A stretch of 64,000 bases of DNA from Thuidium tamariscinum (Eukaryota > Streptophyta > Bryopsida > Hypnales > Thuidiaceae), in the NCBI GenBank assembly GCA_947034885.2, contig OX344749.2, forward strand, positions 10,989,501 to 11,053,500. The letters are read 5' to 3'. Positions 22,311 through 34,910 of this stretch are shown in pieces; the first letter of the stretch is position 1; the number at the start of each line of letters is the position of its first letter. The notes beneath the pieces are model-generated. The model was not told where the DNA came from and did no database searches. It was given only the letters and a program-made list of their open reading frames with translations. The translations under genes and the position numbers were made by a program.

Positions 22311-25098
22311 ATGGTGGCATTTGTAGCCCCAGCAGCTCTCACAAAGAGTGAGCAACCCTGCTCACTCGTTGCAGGTGGTGGTTCGGCTGCTCGCTCAGAA
22401 TCGGAATGTCAGAGGTACAACGGAGTACTCGCAAGGAATCGGACGGAAGACCCTATTCATGCGGAACTCACCCCAGTGACTGTTCCCAAGACGGAGCGGA
22501 TGGTGCATCGCCTACCGGAAGGGGAAGGCGGAGAGTTTGATTACTACATGCATGGCCGCAAGAGAGCGAAGCTGCAGGAATCAGTGCCTTGCCCAGTGTC
22601 ACAGGTGAGCATGAAAGACGTTGGGTTTTGGGATCATTTATTCGCTTGAATTCTTTCTTGAATGTGGTTGATTTCCATGTCAGTGACCTGCTCTGTTGTT
22701 ATCTTGGATTATGTCCAAAAGCAAGCCTCCATGTGAAATGCACGGGAGCTCAGCCGATAGCATGGAAATCTGATGTTGTGGCCGCCCTTTGTGTGGCAGA
22801 GTGCTGGTCGTCCATGTGGCACGCCTTTCCTGTCCGCCGGACTTGCACATGGCATCGGGGGGAGCTCTGGTCTGCCTAGTAGATACCCATCTGTGCCCAT
22901 GCCCTCGCTGAAGAGAAGCAATCCGATGCTGCCTCCTACGCCGGTGATGGTCTCTCAAGCTCAATGCAACCCGCTCGAGGAGCCGAGCCCATTGGGCTTG
23001 ACGTTGAGAAAGACTCCATCGCTGTTGGACCTTATCACATTTCAACTCCAAAATAATGCAAGCGTGCAGGCTGCGGAGTCTGAGAATGTTGGTCAAGGGC
23101 TCGGGAAGTCAAGGATCGGGAAGTGCTTGGCCTCGGCAGGGTCTGGGGCTCAAGACAAACTGAAGGCGTCGAATTTCCCAGCGTCAACATTGAAGATTGG
23201 GACTTGGGAGGTAGGTGTTTGTGATGTCATCTTGATAGCAGAGACATTGAAGTGTGCGTGTTGTTTGGACATGGAGATTTTGCAATGGTGTAATTGCATG
23301 TTGTTTGGTATTTGAGGATGTTTTCTCGGCAGGTGGAAGGGATGTACTGGCGTGAGCAGTATTGTTGTAGTTGGTATTGATATTCCAGTTGGACTTCTGT
23401 AATTCAGCGTACGTCTCGATACGAAGGTGATCTGGTGGCAAAATGCTATTATGCGAAGCGCAAGCTGGTGTGGGAGGTGTTGGATAGCGGTTTGAAGAGC
23501 AAGGTGGAGATCCAGTGGTCGGACATCTCGGCAATGAAGGCCACTTGTCCGGACAATCTTCCCGGGTCTCTCGAAATTGAGGTATGACGGGTGATGGGAA
23601 TTGTGGGTTGGTGAATTGGTGATTTTTTTGTATTGCTTTGGTTGCATGTGTTTGCGCTTGGATCTGATGTTGTGGTGTGATGTTTTAGGTTTCTCGTCCG
23701 CCCTTGTTTTTCAAGGAGACAAACCCACAGCCGAGGAAGCACACCTTATGGCAGGCCACAACTGATTTCACCGGGGGCCAAGCAAGCATATGCAAGTAAG
23801 CTCTCCTCTTGAATTGTGGGTGCAAGTATGTTTTTCGTTGCACATCAATGGCTGTGGTGTTGGTTTTGGTCGTGTCTACGTGGGTGATACGACGCGGAAT
23901 GATGCTGATGACGTGTTTGTTGATATGTGACAGGGTTCACTACTTGCAGTTCCCAGAAGGCGTGTTGAACCGACATTATGAGAAGTTGGTGCAGTGTGAT
24001 CCTCGTCTGAAGGCCTTGGTGGAGGGAACGCTTACCGGATCTGCAAGTTGTCACAGTGCCAATGAATTTGGCATGGATGGGCAACATGGTAAGCCTCAAA
24101 ATGCCATGGCCCATGTGGACGATGGGTTGAACGAGCGATCGTACTCTCCTGTGTCCCCTGTGTCCCCATGTTCGCACATGGTAGGAGGAGGTTGTCCAAA
24201 TCTGGTTGCAGATTTGAAGTCGGATGCGACTTGTAGGAATGAGCAGTTATCTCCTAGCTCTGGTATGTCTATTTTTGACCCCTAGTTCTTCTTTGCATTT
24301 CTCATTTGGTATTGGTTTTTGTGGGGGCTGTCGTGCGTGGGTGGTAGCAGACATGGATTGTGGGTATGCAGTGGATTGTTTCTTTGATGCGTTGATTGGA
24401 TGGAAAGGAATTTGTGTTTGAGGTGGCAAGTATTAAAAGTCCGCATTTGTTGGATGATGGCAGTGATGGAGCTTCGCAGATGTAAGGAAGGCGGCGATAG
24501 CGACAGCGGAGAGTATTATGTGAGAGAGGATTTGGGGAGTTTTAGCCCGTATCCGGTGGATTCAGGATACTCCCCCTTGATGGGATACGAGATGCAAGAG
24601 ATGAAGGTGTCGGCAAACATGTATTCCGGGGGTGTTAGCGTTTCCACTTCCAACCAACAGATCCTGGATGAGATTGCGCAGTTGTTGCTTGGCGACTCCT
24701 CAGCTTCGTTGTCGAGTGAGCAAGCAATCCTCTTGGCGGCCCGAATGGGTTCAATGCAAGCTGTGATAGGCAGAGATCTTCAGAGCAGCTTGCTTCCTCA
24801 GCCCGATTTTGACGTTTTTCCTGTGACGGAGGGACATGGTGTGCACTTCGGCACAACCGTTGGGCGAAGCATGGTCTCGGGCCACAGCCAAGCCGACAAC
24901 AATTTTGACAGTCATAGTAGGTTATCGAAAAACTGTACCAGTATGTTGGAATCCTCATTCAACTCAGTTGTTCAAGGCCTGCCGAAAAACTATTCTGCAG
25001 GCGATCTACTAATGAATCTACCACGAGTGGCATCATTGCCTCAACTTTTTGAGTCCGCGTCGCAAGTGCCACTGTCGAGATACATGGGCATCCAGTGA
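22311..25098 (+). CDS. ASG1: ASG1-family plant nuclear-type protein (At2g24100/At4g30780-like)
   Basis: Six exons: 22311-22604, 22761-23210, 23408-23581, 23689-23795, 23934-24262 and 24464-25098, giving 662 aa. The plant-specific conserved block starts near residue 240: KIGTWE, then SRYEGDLVAKCYYAKRKLVW, EIQWSDI, RPPLFFKETNPQPRKHTLWQ and TDFTGGQASI, ending in EKLVQCDPRL. This matches the Arabidopsis ALTERED SEED GERMINATION 1 family, whose biochemical role is not settled. An earlier short motif PSLLDLI in exon 2 is also typical. The C-terminal third is low-complexity and lineage-specific. An in-frame ATG at 22218 would add 31 residues; 22311 is preferred because the extra segment looks like leader sequence. 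All junctions keep frame, including the phase-2 join that makes the Lys codon before VHYLQFPEG. Confidence 0.9.
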
Positions 25099-26518
25099 GG
25101 GTTGCATGCTTGCTTGCATGCATCCCGAACCGGTGTCTAGTCTTGAATGGGTACGATTGTTGGACCGCCTTGAATCGTTTGAGCTGCAATTTGGTCGTGA
25201 ATGGGGGCATGGTAGCAGTCGAGCATGCGTCAAACCGGGGTGACGTGTGGGTTGGGCGTGCGGCTCCAAAGTATCTATCATTGGTATGGGGTGCGGCCAG
25301 ATGTATGGATCTTGGTGAGGGCGACTTGACGATATGTTAGGCGATTGTGCGTCGTTGCCTTGTGCAACCTCGTGCAGGTATGTTCTTGATAGGTTGCTAG
25401 TCAACATGGGAAGGTTGTATCGCTTTTTAATACACAATGTGGGATGATCTGAACTGGTTAGAATGCATGATGTGTCACGTGCACCCCTTCTAAACTCCTT
25501 TGTGCATAATTGTGGTAATGGCTGTTGTGAACAATATTTGACTTACCTTTTTTGCGTGAATGTCTTGGATTTCGTATTGGATGTTGTTATTGGCGTCTCA
25601 AGTTGCTTTGTGTAATTAATTGACTTTAATAATTAATCAGAGGGAAACTGGAGTTTGTTGGCTTTGTCTTTCAGGGCCAAGACTACAGTCACTACTCCAT
25701 TTCCAAATTTTTCGCAGTCAACTTCCTGTACAAATCCCCGTTCACGCTGCTTAGAAACGGAGAATTGTTGTCCTACCCTGCGGAAGTCCTTTGAATTTGA
25801 AAAGTTCTGTGTCGCTGTTTTGGATTTTTTTACTGGCAGTACTCTCTTGTAAATTGTGTTTTCTTGGTGATTTGTTGATCTCATTCACGAATTTGAAGCA
25901 TGTGACGTTATTGTGAATGAGTTCTCCACTGCAGTTGTTGGACTTCATCCCTGTAGGGATGGAGATGTCAATTCGATTCTGAAATACATGTGAATAGATA
26001 TACTTTTTGGCTCTGAACCGACTGAGGGGAGGAGCTCCGTCCAGCGGTTTGGCATTGACAGAAAGCCTCATGTGAGGACTGCTGAGGAGGAGCAAGTTTC
26101 TCCCAAACCGATTTCGTGCTGCAAGCACAGGCCTCTCAGACTGTAGCTTGTGGCAGCTTGTTTTGTTTATTGATGGAGTATTGTTGAGTTTAATTCACTT
26201 TGCTTTGCAAACATGCTTTACTTTGTTGGCTTGTGAACATTCTTAATTCCACTGGGATCCCATCGGGGATCATATAGATCGAGCACGGAGTCATGAGCTT
26301 GCTATGGAAGGTAGGTCGTGTGTGTTGCAGAGACTGCTGTGATTGGTCTTATCATGGGAAAATCAGAGCCCGGTGGTGGACCAGAACATGCTTGAGTCCT
26401 TTTCTTGCTGATGAGCCACTAGAAGAATATTGTTTGTGCGCAGAGCCAGAGCGAGAAGCCATGAATCTTGTTTTCAATGGTCTACAACAACTCTGGAAGT
26501 GAAGGGCGTAGGAGGTTA
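25099..26518 (+). other. 3' flank of the ASG1-like gene, no further gene supported
   Basis: Probably holds the 3' UTR, with TA-rich candidate polyadenylation context around 25610-25640. Short ORFs at 25633-26128 on both strands have no recognisable motif. A possible donor at about 26310 (gaag|gtaggt) hints at transcription but defines no gene. Confidence 0.4.
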
Positions 26519-27690
26519 GGCTTCTAGTTGTAGTGACGATGCCTCTGGTAGCTGCTGATTCTGAGTTGGACATCCAAGCGAAGCTGGCCTCAGCAATGTA
26601 CCACGTAACATATGACTTCGAGTGGAAACAGAAGGCTGTGGTTTTGCTGGAGGATTCGGAGGACGCTGGAGCACGTCGTCTGATCAGCTTCCCTTGGATA
26701 GCAGCTCCGGCCACTTTGCTCAGATCAAATCGATGAGAATGCGGGGGTTGTAGCAGGTGAACCAGGTATTTTAATCCAGCCGATTCATTTTCTCACTGTC
26801 AGCAGAAGAATCGTGATGTTGTTGCTTTCCACAAATGCCGCATTAGTTATATCACTGTTCTCAAGCCTCTTCCATTTGCTGAGGAATTTCATAGTGATAG
26901 TTCTCACGTTTTGAATTAGTTTTGATCTACCACTTCGGATATCTTGTTGTCTCCATGATCGTCTGAAATTGAAATGCAAAAGTGCTTTTGACAGCATGTT
27001 GTTCTGTCAACTATGAATTAGATCTTTTCCTACCGTTCTGGTTGGATTTTACCGCGAGTTGTTACTTGTGGAAATTGGTTTCTATTTGTGTACTTAATCA
27101 TTGCCTGTGAGGGTTCTATGTTGAATGCTCAGTGATATTACTTTGAATAGGAATAGGATAATCTACTATCATTTGTACCCTGAATAATGGGTTTAAGTGG
27201 ACCAAAATTAAAGGTACTTATTCTAGAAAATTGTAGATGTTTGAAATATGATGTACAGACCTTGCACACTTCAATATCTACTAGGGTGGCCTGTTGCCAT
27301 GCTCTAATTTTTTTAATGTATAGAAACTTCAAAACTCAATAACTTTCATGCCGTAGGTTGGAACACTAGGAATCAAAGCCCGTGCACCCCTCCTTGCCGA
27401 GGGCTTTCCGACGGTACCAAACACACACCCTGGGGACTCATGGTCCTGGAGATCTCAACGTAACAAACAAACAAACAGTGTATCTTCATAGGGGGGTTAA
27501 TGTACACTGAAGATAAGTATTTTTAGTGTGAAATGTCAGTTAATTAGTATGGGTCCCCTATTCAGTGTAGTGATGTAGCTGGATGGACTTTGATGTATGC
27601 ATGCAGACCTGTACTAATCATTTTTCTTATTTCCATAGATATGGCTCGTGTAACCGGAGATTTCTCCACAGCTACGAACTTTCCTCCAAA
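26519..27690 (+). pseudogene. Duplicated, broken 3' end of RDR6
   Basis: From gcttct at about 26520 the sequence follows the RDR6 last exon and 3' UTR (13094 onward) at very high identity by eye. The coding part matches the region from the Ala tract to the stop. It is broken twice: two bases are missing near 26543 (gcctctggta against gcctctatggta) and two are gained near 26710 (gctccggccactttgctc), so it cannot encode the RDR6 C terminus. The 3' UTR similarity continues to about 27120, lacks about 120 bp, and resumes at 27600-27690 after about 440 bp of unrelated DNA. It has no promoter or N-terminal part of its own. Confidence 0.9.
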
Positions 27691-29256
27691 ACCACTCCCG
27701 TTATTTTTGAAATATTTGAAAGTGGCGAAAATAGTACCGACATTTACAACGATTATTGTTCTCGGCAATGGTTGGAATCATGAGAAAGCATACCCGAGAA
27801 GTGTTTTCAATAATCTCACTCGTATCTTGTTTCCAGCTTAAATTTCCACGTTTTGTTCTGCTTGTAATTTTTGCTGAAGAAAGTTCCTAAGCTTAATGGT
27901 AATACTGTTGCAAGAAAATTGGTTAACATCAGGCACTGGTCTTAACAGAAAATTTTGTTCTTCTGCCTGCAATACGGTTGAACCCTGGAATCTGTAAGTT
28001 GCTTCAATCAGTATTGTGGTGAACCAGCCTTTGAACTGGTGTTTCAACCCTTGAAGATTCATGAGTGTAATCCACAAAAAAAATACTCGAACCTATAATT
28101 CACATTTTCAAGTGAATGAATCAAAGATAATGAATGATGGTGTATGCCGAAGAACATTGAAAGGAAAAATAAATGTAAAGGTGATTCAAAAATATGTGCC
28201 TTGTGATAAAAACAAATGTGAGAATTTACAATTAATAAATGTAATTTTGTACAAAACATTTTTCCTACTTTGTATAATCTTCCATAACAATGGTTGAGAG
28301 GTGGGCCAGTTGTAGATTTTACAATCTCTAAAGCAACAAATTTGAAAACATTTCACAATTAAAATCTATACAATTGAGATGGAATCATGACAATACAAGC
28401 ATGTCGTTTGAACACCTGCATTCAAACGATATGTAATAAAAGACATCCAAATGCCTTGGTGATGTTATTTGGCATTTATGTAATATGGGAGGTCAATCCA
28501 TTCTTGAATCCCTCATTTTGGCAAGGTAGGATATTCTATTTCTAATCAATTGTGGTGCTTTATAAATTGAAAATATAATTCTTACTTGGTATGATGGCAC
28601 TTGGAAATGAAGCACTAAAAATAGGTGCTACAATTTTCTATTAGATTAATGAAGCACTTTTCAATTTTACAACCACCCTTTGGTTGTACCTACATTACTA
28701 GTAAAGTAAGAGGCTTAGTAATGGAGCATCTAAGGAGAAATGAAGGTTTGAAGTGAAATATTTGAATTGGAAGAGCTATTTTTGAGCCCTCTCTTATATC
28801 TAATAAATTGAACCTTCACCTAGAAAATTCATGAATAATTTTGTTTTGGAAAATAAAATTCTAAAAGAATACAAAATACTTTTCAAAACCTATTTTTCTA
28901 CGTGAAATAATCCCCCCCCCTCTAAATATCCACACTCCAAATATGCTAAAATGCTTAAGTTGTCAGAAATGGCTTGCCTCCCTTAGTGTGCATTTCATTT
29001 TCAGCAATCAAAACCTTTCCAATCTAAGCTTAATTGAAATTGCTTTGAGCTGACATGTCTAGAGACAGCCCAATAGAGTGGTCAGTAACTAAAAGTGCCA
29101 CAAATTGGTACAATACCTAGATACTATATTATTAGGCAGCTTACATTTTCATGTAGTCTTGTTGGCAAGTCAAAACATGTTCCAATGTACCAAAGAATGT
29201 AACATTTGGATGTACTATGCAAATTAAAGTTATTAAGAGTCAAAATTTGTTTCTAA
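27691..29256. other. Intergenic DNA, no gene seen
   Basis: Mostly AT-rich, with a run of about ten C at 28912-28921. Short ORFs on both strands between 27583 and 28297 have no recognised motif and overlap one another. Confidence 0.5.
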
Positions 29257-29358
29257 AAGTGCCATCTACAGTCTGTGTACATAACTGATTTTGGAAATGG
29301 ACACAGACTATAGATACCACAAACTATAGATGACACAGACTGTACACGACACTTTAAG
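29257..29358. mobile_element. Small MITE-like inverted-repeat element
   Basis: The left end (agtgccatctacagtctgtgt) is an imperfect inverted copy of the right end (acacagactgtacacgacact), about 21 of 24 positions by eye over a length near 100 bp. The interior repeats cagactata-like words. No clear target duplication was found, so the superfamily is not assigned. Confidence 0.4.
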
Positions 29359-29379
29359 GCTGGTCAGCTGTGCTTTTGG

Positions 29380-31019
29380 GTGTACCCACCTTACAAGATT
29401 GCCGAAACGATCCTCACTTGTTTCCTGGTAGGGATGGTAGCACGTAGGAACTCTCCCGTGCATGCCTGCCCAATTGACGTTCTTTCGCCGAATTCACGTC
29501 GTGAGCCAGCACTGGAGTTTGGAAGCCCCCAATTTAGCCTGCGCTGGATGGATGGAGTCGAACATTCGGAGACGGAACCAAACAAAAGCAAAAGTTCAGG
29601 AGAAATTATTTCCAACAGACTGACACGTACCAAGCAAACAGTCCGAGTAGGCTGCAGCTACTGCAGCGAGCTAGCTAGCTCGCTCGCTCCCAATTAATAT
29701 AAACTTATTGAAGGCTAGGCTGGCTATCCCGATTCCAAACGTACGATGCGTGACACACCAATGACGCACACCCAGTACCGTCACTGACGACGACGACGAC
29801 GACGACATGGGTACAGCCCCGGCCTACCCGAGCTCGAAGAAAACTTAACTTACCTACCTGAACTTGGAGAAGGGTTTCTCGATCTCTCTCGAACTGAACT
29901 GAACTTCAACTCAGCAACTCCGACTTCGGCAGCCCCTCGGCAGTTCCTTCCGACGTGCCCACCAAACCAGCCTGCGGTTGGTGGTTTCCGTACTCTTTAT
30001 CTACAAACAAGTTTGACACTTCGAACAGGACGACGTGTCGATCGCCCACACCATCCATCACACAAATCAAGCTAGCGCGCAAGTTAAGCACAGTCTATTG
30101 AATTGATATATTCCCTTTCATTTCCAGACAGACAGTCCCGGTTCTGGAAGCGGGACACTGATCGATGTCGGGAATTCCGCCAGTATTATATATTATTTCA
30201 TAGATAATAGATGACGTGGACTGCTCGCCGGCTCCAAGTCTCGTGTCTCACAATCACATTAAGTTATGCGTAAGGTCAAGGAACTCCTCCAGTCGACTTC
30301 CTTTTATAGTCAAAAAGGTATACTAGTCTTCACGACATGGATTGATCGACCAGCATTACACAAATGGAAAATATTGTTAAAATGGCGGTATTCTAATAGA
30401 ATGGTGCAAACATTATTTTTAAATGGCACGACATTCCATTAAAATGGCACAAACGCAGTCCACTTGAAAAAGGAGGTCCATGGAAGATGACGATCCTCAC
30501 ATGCATGTTTGGGAGTGGAGGGTGTAGAATGGAGCTATGACATAATCGGAATTCAGTCTCAGACACAATAGACGATTACAGAGCACATCTTCCTCCTCCG
30601 CCTCTAGGCCTCTATGTCAAAATGACACATAGAATATGTATAAATGGCATGTGCAATACTACCATTTCAACAAAATTGACCAATCGTACAAGTCCTGCGA
30701 CTCATTTTACCTCCATAGACCAAGTACCAGAATTGAAGACCATCGACCATATTCGCTGAAACTCCCGACCCTCCCCGGAGGCGCGCACAGCTCAGTGCGT
30801 ACGTTTCGCAGCGGGTTCACAAACTTCCCACTCCATCGTGGGTATTGTACAAAACTCAGCAGGATCGGAGCCCGTGGGAGAGACAGACTGTTGAACCGAG
30901 AAGGAGGTGATTTGAGTGCAATCATGTCTTTGTAGCAGCGTTATGTAATTGTTTCAATTTGTGAGTAATTTGGATCAAATCTAGAGCACTCAAGGATCGG
31001 AGGCCTGTCCCAGTACGTT
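29380..31019 (+). promoter_or_regulatory. Upstream region of the carbonic anhydrase gene
   Basis: Higher-GC, apparently unique DNA. It holds gctagctagctcgctcgctc at about 29671-29690, a TATA-like taatataaac at about 29695, and a (GAC)n run at about 29786-29806. No convincing ORF. It may contain the promoter and 5' leader of the downstream gene or a separate non-coding transcript. Confidence 0.35.
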
Positions 31020-34000
31020 ATGGCTGCAGCCGCTGGTCTGTCGAGCTTGTTGCCGACGCCTTCCTTCGGCGATGCCGATAATCTGCACAAATTGGCTACG
31101 AATTCGAAATTCTTACTCCTGCGCCGACAAGATCGTGGATCGAAATGGCACCACATGATCAAATGCTCTTCCACCGAGGCCACAAGTGCAGATCAGTCGG
31201 ACACTGCTAAGGTAGGCTGAGACTCCATTAACCATAGAATTCGTTATTATAGGTGACCACTGACCATACTCATTTGTGCGAAGTGTTCAAAATACTTGAT
31301 CTGTTGACATCTTGTTTTGTGAAATTGATTATTAGCTTGGTACCACAGAATAAATCTGCAAAATTGTAGATGAGGTTTCTAGATTGTTGTAAGAAAATTA
31401 AGGTTCAAAGTTCACCTGTGTACGTGGTGAAGGAAACCTCTCCGATCCGGCCTTTTCTGTATACTGTATATGGTGGTTGGAGACTAAACCCTTTTGATTT
31501 GCAGCCTGGACAAGCTTCGCAGAAACTGGTGGTGAAGCGGCGAGCAGCGATGGTGGCATCCATGGCATCTTTCGGATTCAGTGCTTGCGCTTGCTGTTCT
31601 AAGTATAAAGCAACTGCTTCGGAGGACTGGAGCTACGGAGGACCCTCTGGACCTCCTCTGTGGACTGGTACTTGCGCTACTGGGCGAAAGCAGTCGCCGG
31701 TTGATGTGCCGTGGAAACAAGCGCAACGTGGCGAGGCAACGGGAGAGCTCCTGTTCGACTACCAGTTGTCTAACGCCGTTTTCACCAACTCTGGCCATGG
31801 CACTATGCAGGTCTCGACTTCGAAATTCAAGCCAGTGTACTGTCTCCTCGTTTTGAAGGAATTGATGTTAACTTTGGAGTTGACTGGTTTAATAATTGGA
31901 ATTTGGGTTCACTTGGTTCAGTTGGTACTGGCAGGTTGAGTTTCCGGAAGGTGGGAACAAGTTGAGGTTGAATGGAAGGGAGCTTAATTTGCTGCAGTTT
32001 CATTTTCATGCTCCATCCGAGCATGCATTTGACGGAATTCGCTTTCCTATGGAAGCTCACTTGGTGCACCGTACGTAATTATACTGCAACCTCTTGCACG
32101 TTGCGGAACTGTTTCTTTTGTGTATTCCATTACATTTTTTACACTCGACAGTTGTTTGAATCGCTCTTGCTGCAATTTTCCTGGAATGCATATACAATCT
32201 GAACCCCTAACCTGTGCCAAATCTGAAAAGAGAAACTGTATTAGAAGCACGAGTATTGTACAGTAACTGCCAAAGCATGTTTCTATGTCGTTTAAAAAAT
32301 GTGGGGTACCTAGGATTTCATCTTTTTTGGCTCATTTCGTCACCTTCCATGCTTGAAGCTCCTTACCTGAGTTTCTTCAACTTCTATTGATAAAGGGGAT
32401 TGCCACTTTAGATCATTTTGCACTTCGTGAGTAATTTCCTCTGTAGCCATTTGTGCAGAGCATGATTAATATTTGATGTTGCTGTGCAGAAGATGTAGTC
32501 TCCAAAGCTACTGCAGTTGTTGGGTGAGCGTTTCGAAATTATGTCGTGAACTACAGAAGAACCCGTGGCAGAATTGGTTATGTTCTTAGGATTTTAGGGT
32601 TGCTATTCCATTTTTCAGTCGTTTGGTTTAGAAAATTTTCATGTCGATCCCTTCGTATTTGAGGTAACTAAACGAATTTCATGTCTTGCAGAATTATGCT
32701 CGACGCCACACCTGAAGCAAAACCTAACGGTGCTCTTACAGCAGCTCTTCAGTACTCACCCTTGCGAGATGGAAAACCGGCTTTGTAAGTTCCCTCTCCA
32801 TCAATTAGGGCTCACACAGATTGTTGCATCTTTTTGCTTAGAATCATAACATTCTTGAGCTGTTGGGACGACTGACCCTCCTCCACAGTAGATCTCAAAA
32901 TTGAATAAGAAATTTCAAACATCTTCAACTTCTTCTATTCCTGTGAAAAATGCAAACGCAAGATTAAAACACTGACCAAGAATGGCATCGAATTCCGGCA
33001 GGAGAGTGCCCAAGGACGTGCAGGTCACTCCTGCAGACCTTCTCCCCCCCACTGCGACAAAGGTACCATTTTCTTAAAGAATTTTACTTCACATTTTGAA
33101 GAATTTGCAGTCATTCAAGGTGTGGTTGATAAAGCAGGATTTCAAAAAACATTTAACTCTCGAGTCATATTTGCAGAACAGGATTCGTGTAATCTTGCAA
33201 AAACATGTTTGATCATTTTTTTTGGCACTTAGTCCATCAAAAAATTCATAGTTTTTCTACAAATGAGGGTCGCGTATTTCCTCTGGCATTCGCAGAATGA
33301 GATCAGACGGTATATACATTATTCGGGTTCACTCACTACACCAACTTGCAATGAATCCGTGAACTGGTTTCTCTTGGGTGAGTACCATCAACCTTGGAAT
33401 GCCTAAATCCTTTCTTGAAATTCTGCACATTTTCGCTAATACTTTTGTATGAAAATATCTTTCACCTCAATGCCATCAAATTGGTCATAAAGGAAGGTTT
33501 CCCATTGACAATTCAAACTGTACTATGAACGAATGAGAAGCTATTTGGACAAAACATTACCTATAAGCGCTTCGTTCATCATCCATACTATAGACTTATG
33601 AGCACTTCAGGATTAATTCTTAATTGTCGTAGCTAAATTTATAAAATCCACCTTGGAAGCTAATAGTAAAATATTTTAACTTCAGGAAAATAAAATCTAC
33701 TGCACAATAAGATTCTTCTTTCTATGCTACATTTGGTTACCTTGTATTTTTAATTTTATTCCTACAAACATGGAACCAGACAATAATGGTCATTGAAGAA
33801 CGTAGCAGTTAATCTCCATCTTCTTAAGGTATTTTATTTAATAACTCTTGATCGATGATATCTGCATTAAATTCTTCAAAACAGTTTCCCAAGTCACAAA
33901 AACTGAGGCAAAGACTCAAGGCCACCTTAACTCTTGTTGCTAACCCTCTCTACTGCAATTCACAGAGAAGCCTTTGGTGGTAACAACACACGAAGTGTTG

Positions 34001-34222
34001 GAGTTTTTGGAGTTTGTGGGCGGCGACCAGACGTTGGCCTTCAACGCTGTATGACTCAAACTGCTTTCCTTCTTTTGTGATTTGATTCTCAGCTGTGCAA
34101 ACTCTGCCAACTGATCATGTTATCATTGTTAGTCCACCCCTAATTGCCTTATATTCGTGTGCTTGTTGATACAGAGACCAGTTCAGCCATTGAATGGTCG
34201 GCCAATCTTTGTAGGACCATGA
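31020..34222 (+). CDS. Alpha carbonic anhydrase, chloroplast (probably thylakoid lumen)
   Basis: Zinc enzyme interconverting CO2 and bicarbonate. Nine exons: 31020-31211, 31505-31810, 31935-32070, 32490-32523, 32692-32784, 33002-33062, 33296-33377, 33966-34048 and 34175-34222, giving 344 aa. Exon 1 codes a Ser/Ala/Leu-rich chloroplast transit peptide. KRR at residues 75-77 followed by an Ala/Met/Phe-rich stretch looks like a twin-arginine lumen signal. The mature domain starts near WSYGG. Zinc ligands are His189 and His191 (QFHFH) and His208 (EAHLVH). The proton-relay Glu/Thr equivalents Glu195, Glu206 and the Thr pair in GSLTTP are present. Lumen CAs such as algal CAH3 have the same two-part targeting. 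The C terminus ends shortly after RPVQPLNGR, typical of the family. Every junction keeps codon phase. Confidence 0.93.
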
Positions 34223-34910
34223 ATTATGTACTGAGGCTAAGAGAGTCAGGGTCATAGGCCCAAGGCGATTATCAGACATAACCCTCTCCTCCAAACTAAA
34301 TCAGGATTGGACGTCAAAGAAATATTTTGTAAGGGAAGCGGGGATTACGACTTAACCCTCCTCTTCTCCAACCACAACGCGCCATGTAGTGATGATTGCC
34401 ACACGAGAGAGTAATGAAAAAGTAGAATACGCTGGAAATTACATGGTAGATTTTCCAGATTTACACTAATATTTCTACTTACCAATTTGACGATTTTCAA
34501 ATGATCAGATCATAATTGAGATTAGTTATACAAACTTCATTTTTAATAGTTCAACAGTCAAGCTTATGCGTTCATACGTGAGGATCCCTCGTCGCCCACG
34601 AAGCTATGATGTAAATAAAACTTTACGAAGTCTTCGCTAGTGTTTGTGTTTCTAAAACCCAAATTATTTCGATGCGTTTCTTGACTCTAAATTTCTTCAA
34701 ACGAAGTGCTCATTCATTCAACTTGCAACTTGCATAACCGTTCTTAAGGACTGCCTCAACACCCTTCGAAACCAAATCGAAATCCTTTTCGCGCACAATC
34801 TGGAGCCATATCAAGAGGAAAGTACAAGAAGCTGTAAGAAGAAATTGAAGAGAAGCACCCACAGCTGCTAATTAAAAGAATGCAACGTGAAAAAACCTGA
34901 AGGTGATCGA
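34223..34910. other. Convergent 3' gap between two genes
   Basis: Holds the 3' ends of the carbonic anhydrase (+) and the putative ciliary gene (minus). No other ORF or RNA gene seen. Confidence 0.6.

Noticed and set aside
22680-23742. Several minus-strand ORFs of 70-165 aa
   Set aside because: Antisense to exons and introns of the ASG1-like gene and without any recognisable motif.
22311-25098. First impression of an auxin response factor or B3-domain gene
   Set aside because: No B3, ARF or PB1 motif is present. The KIGTWE and ETNPQPRKHTLWQ blocks belong to the ASG1 family.
27360-27480. GC-richer insert in the RDR6 pseudogene copy as a possible gene
   Set aside because: Short, with no ORF and no recognisable RNA structure. 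It is treated as inserted repeat DNA.
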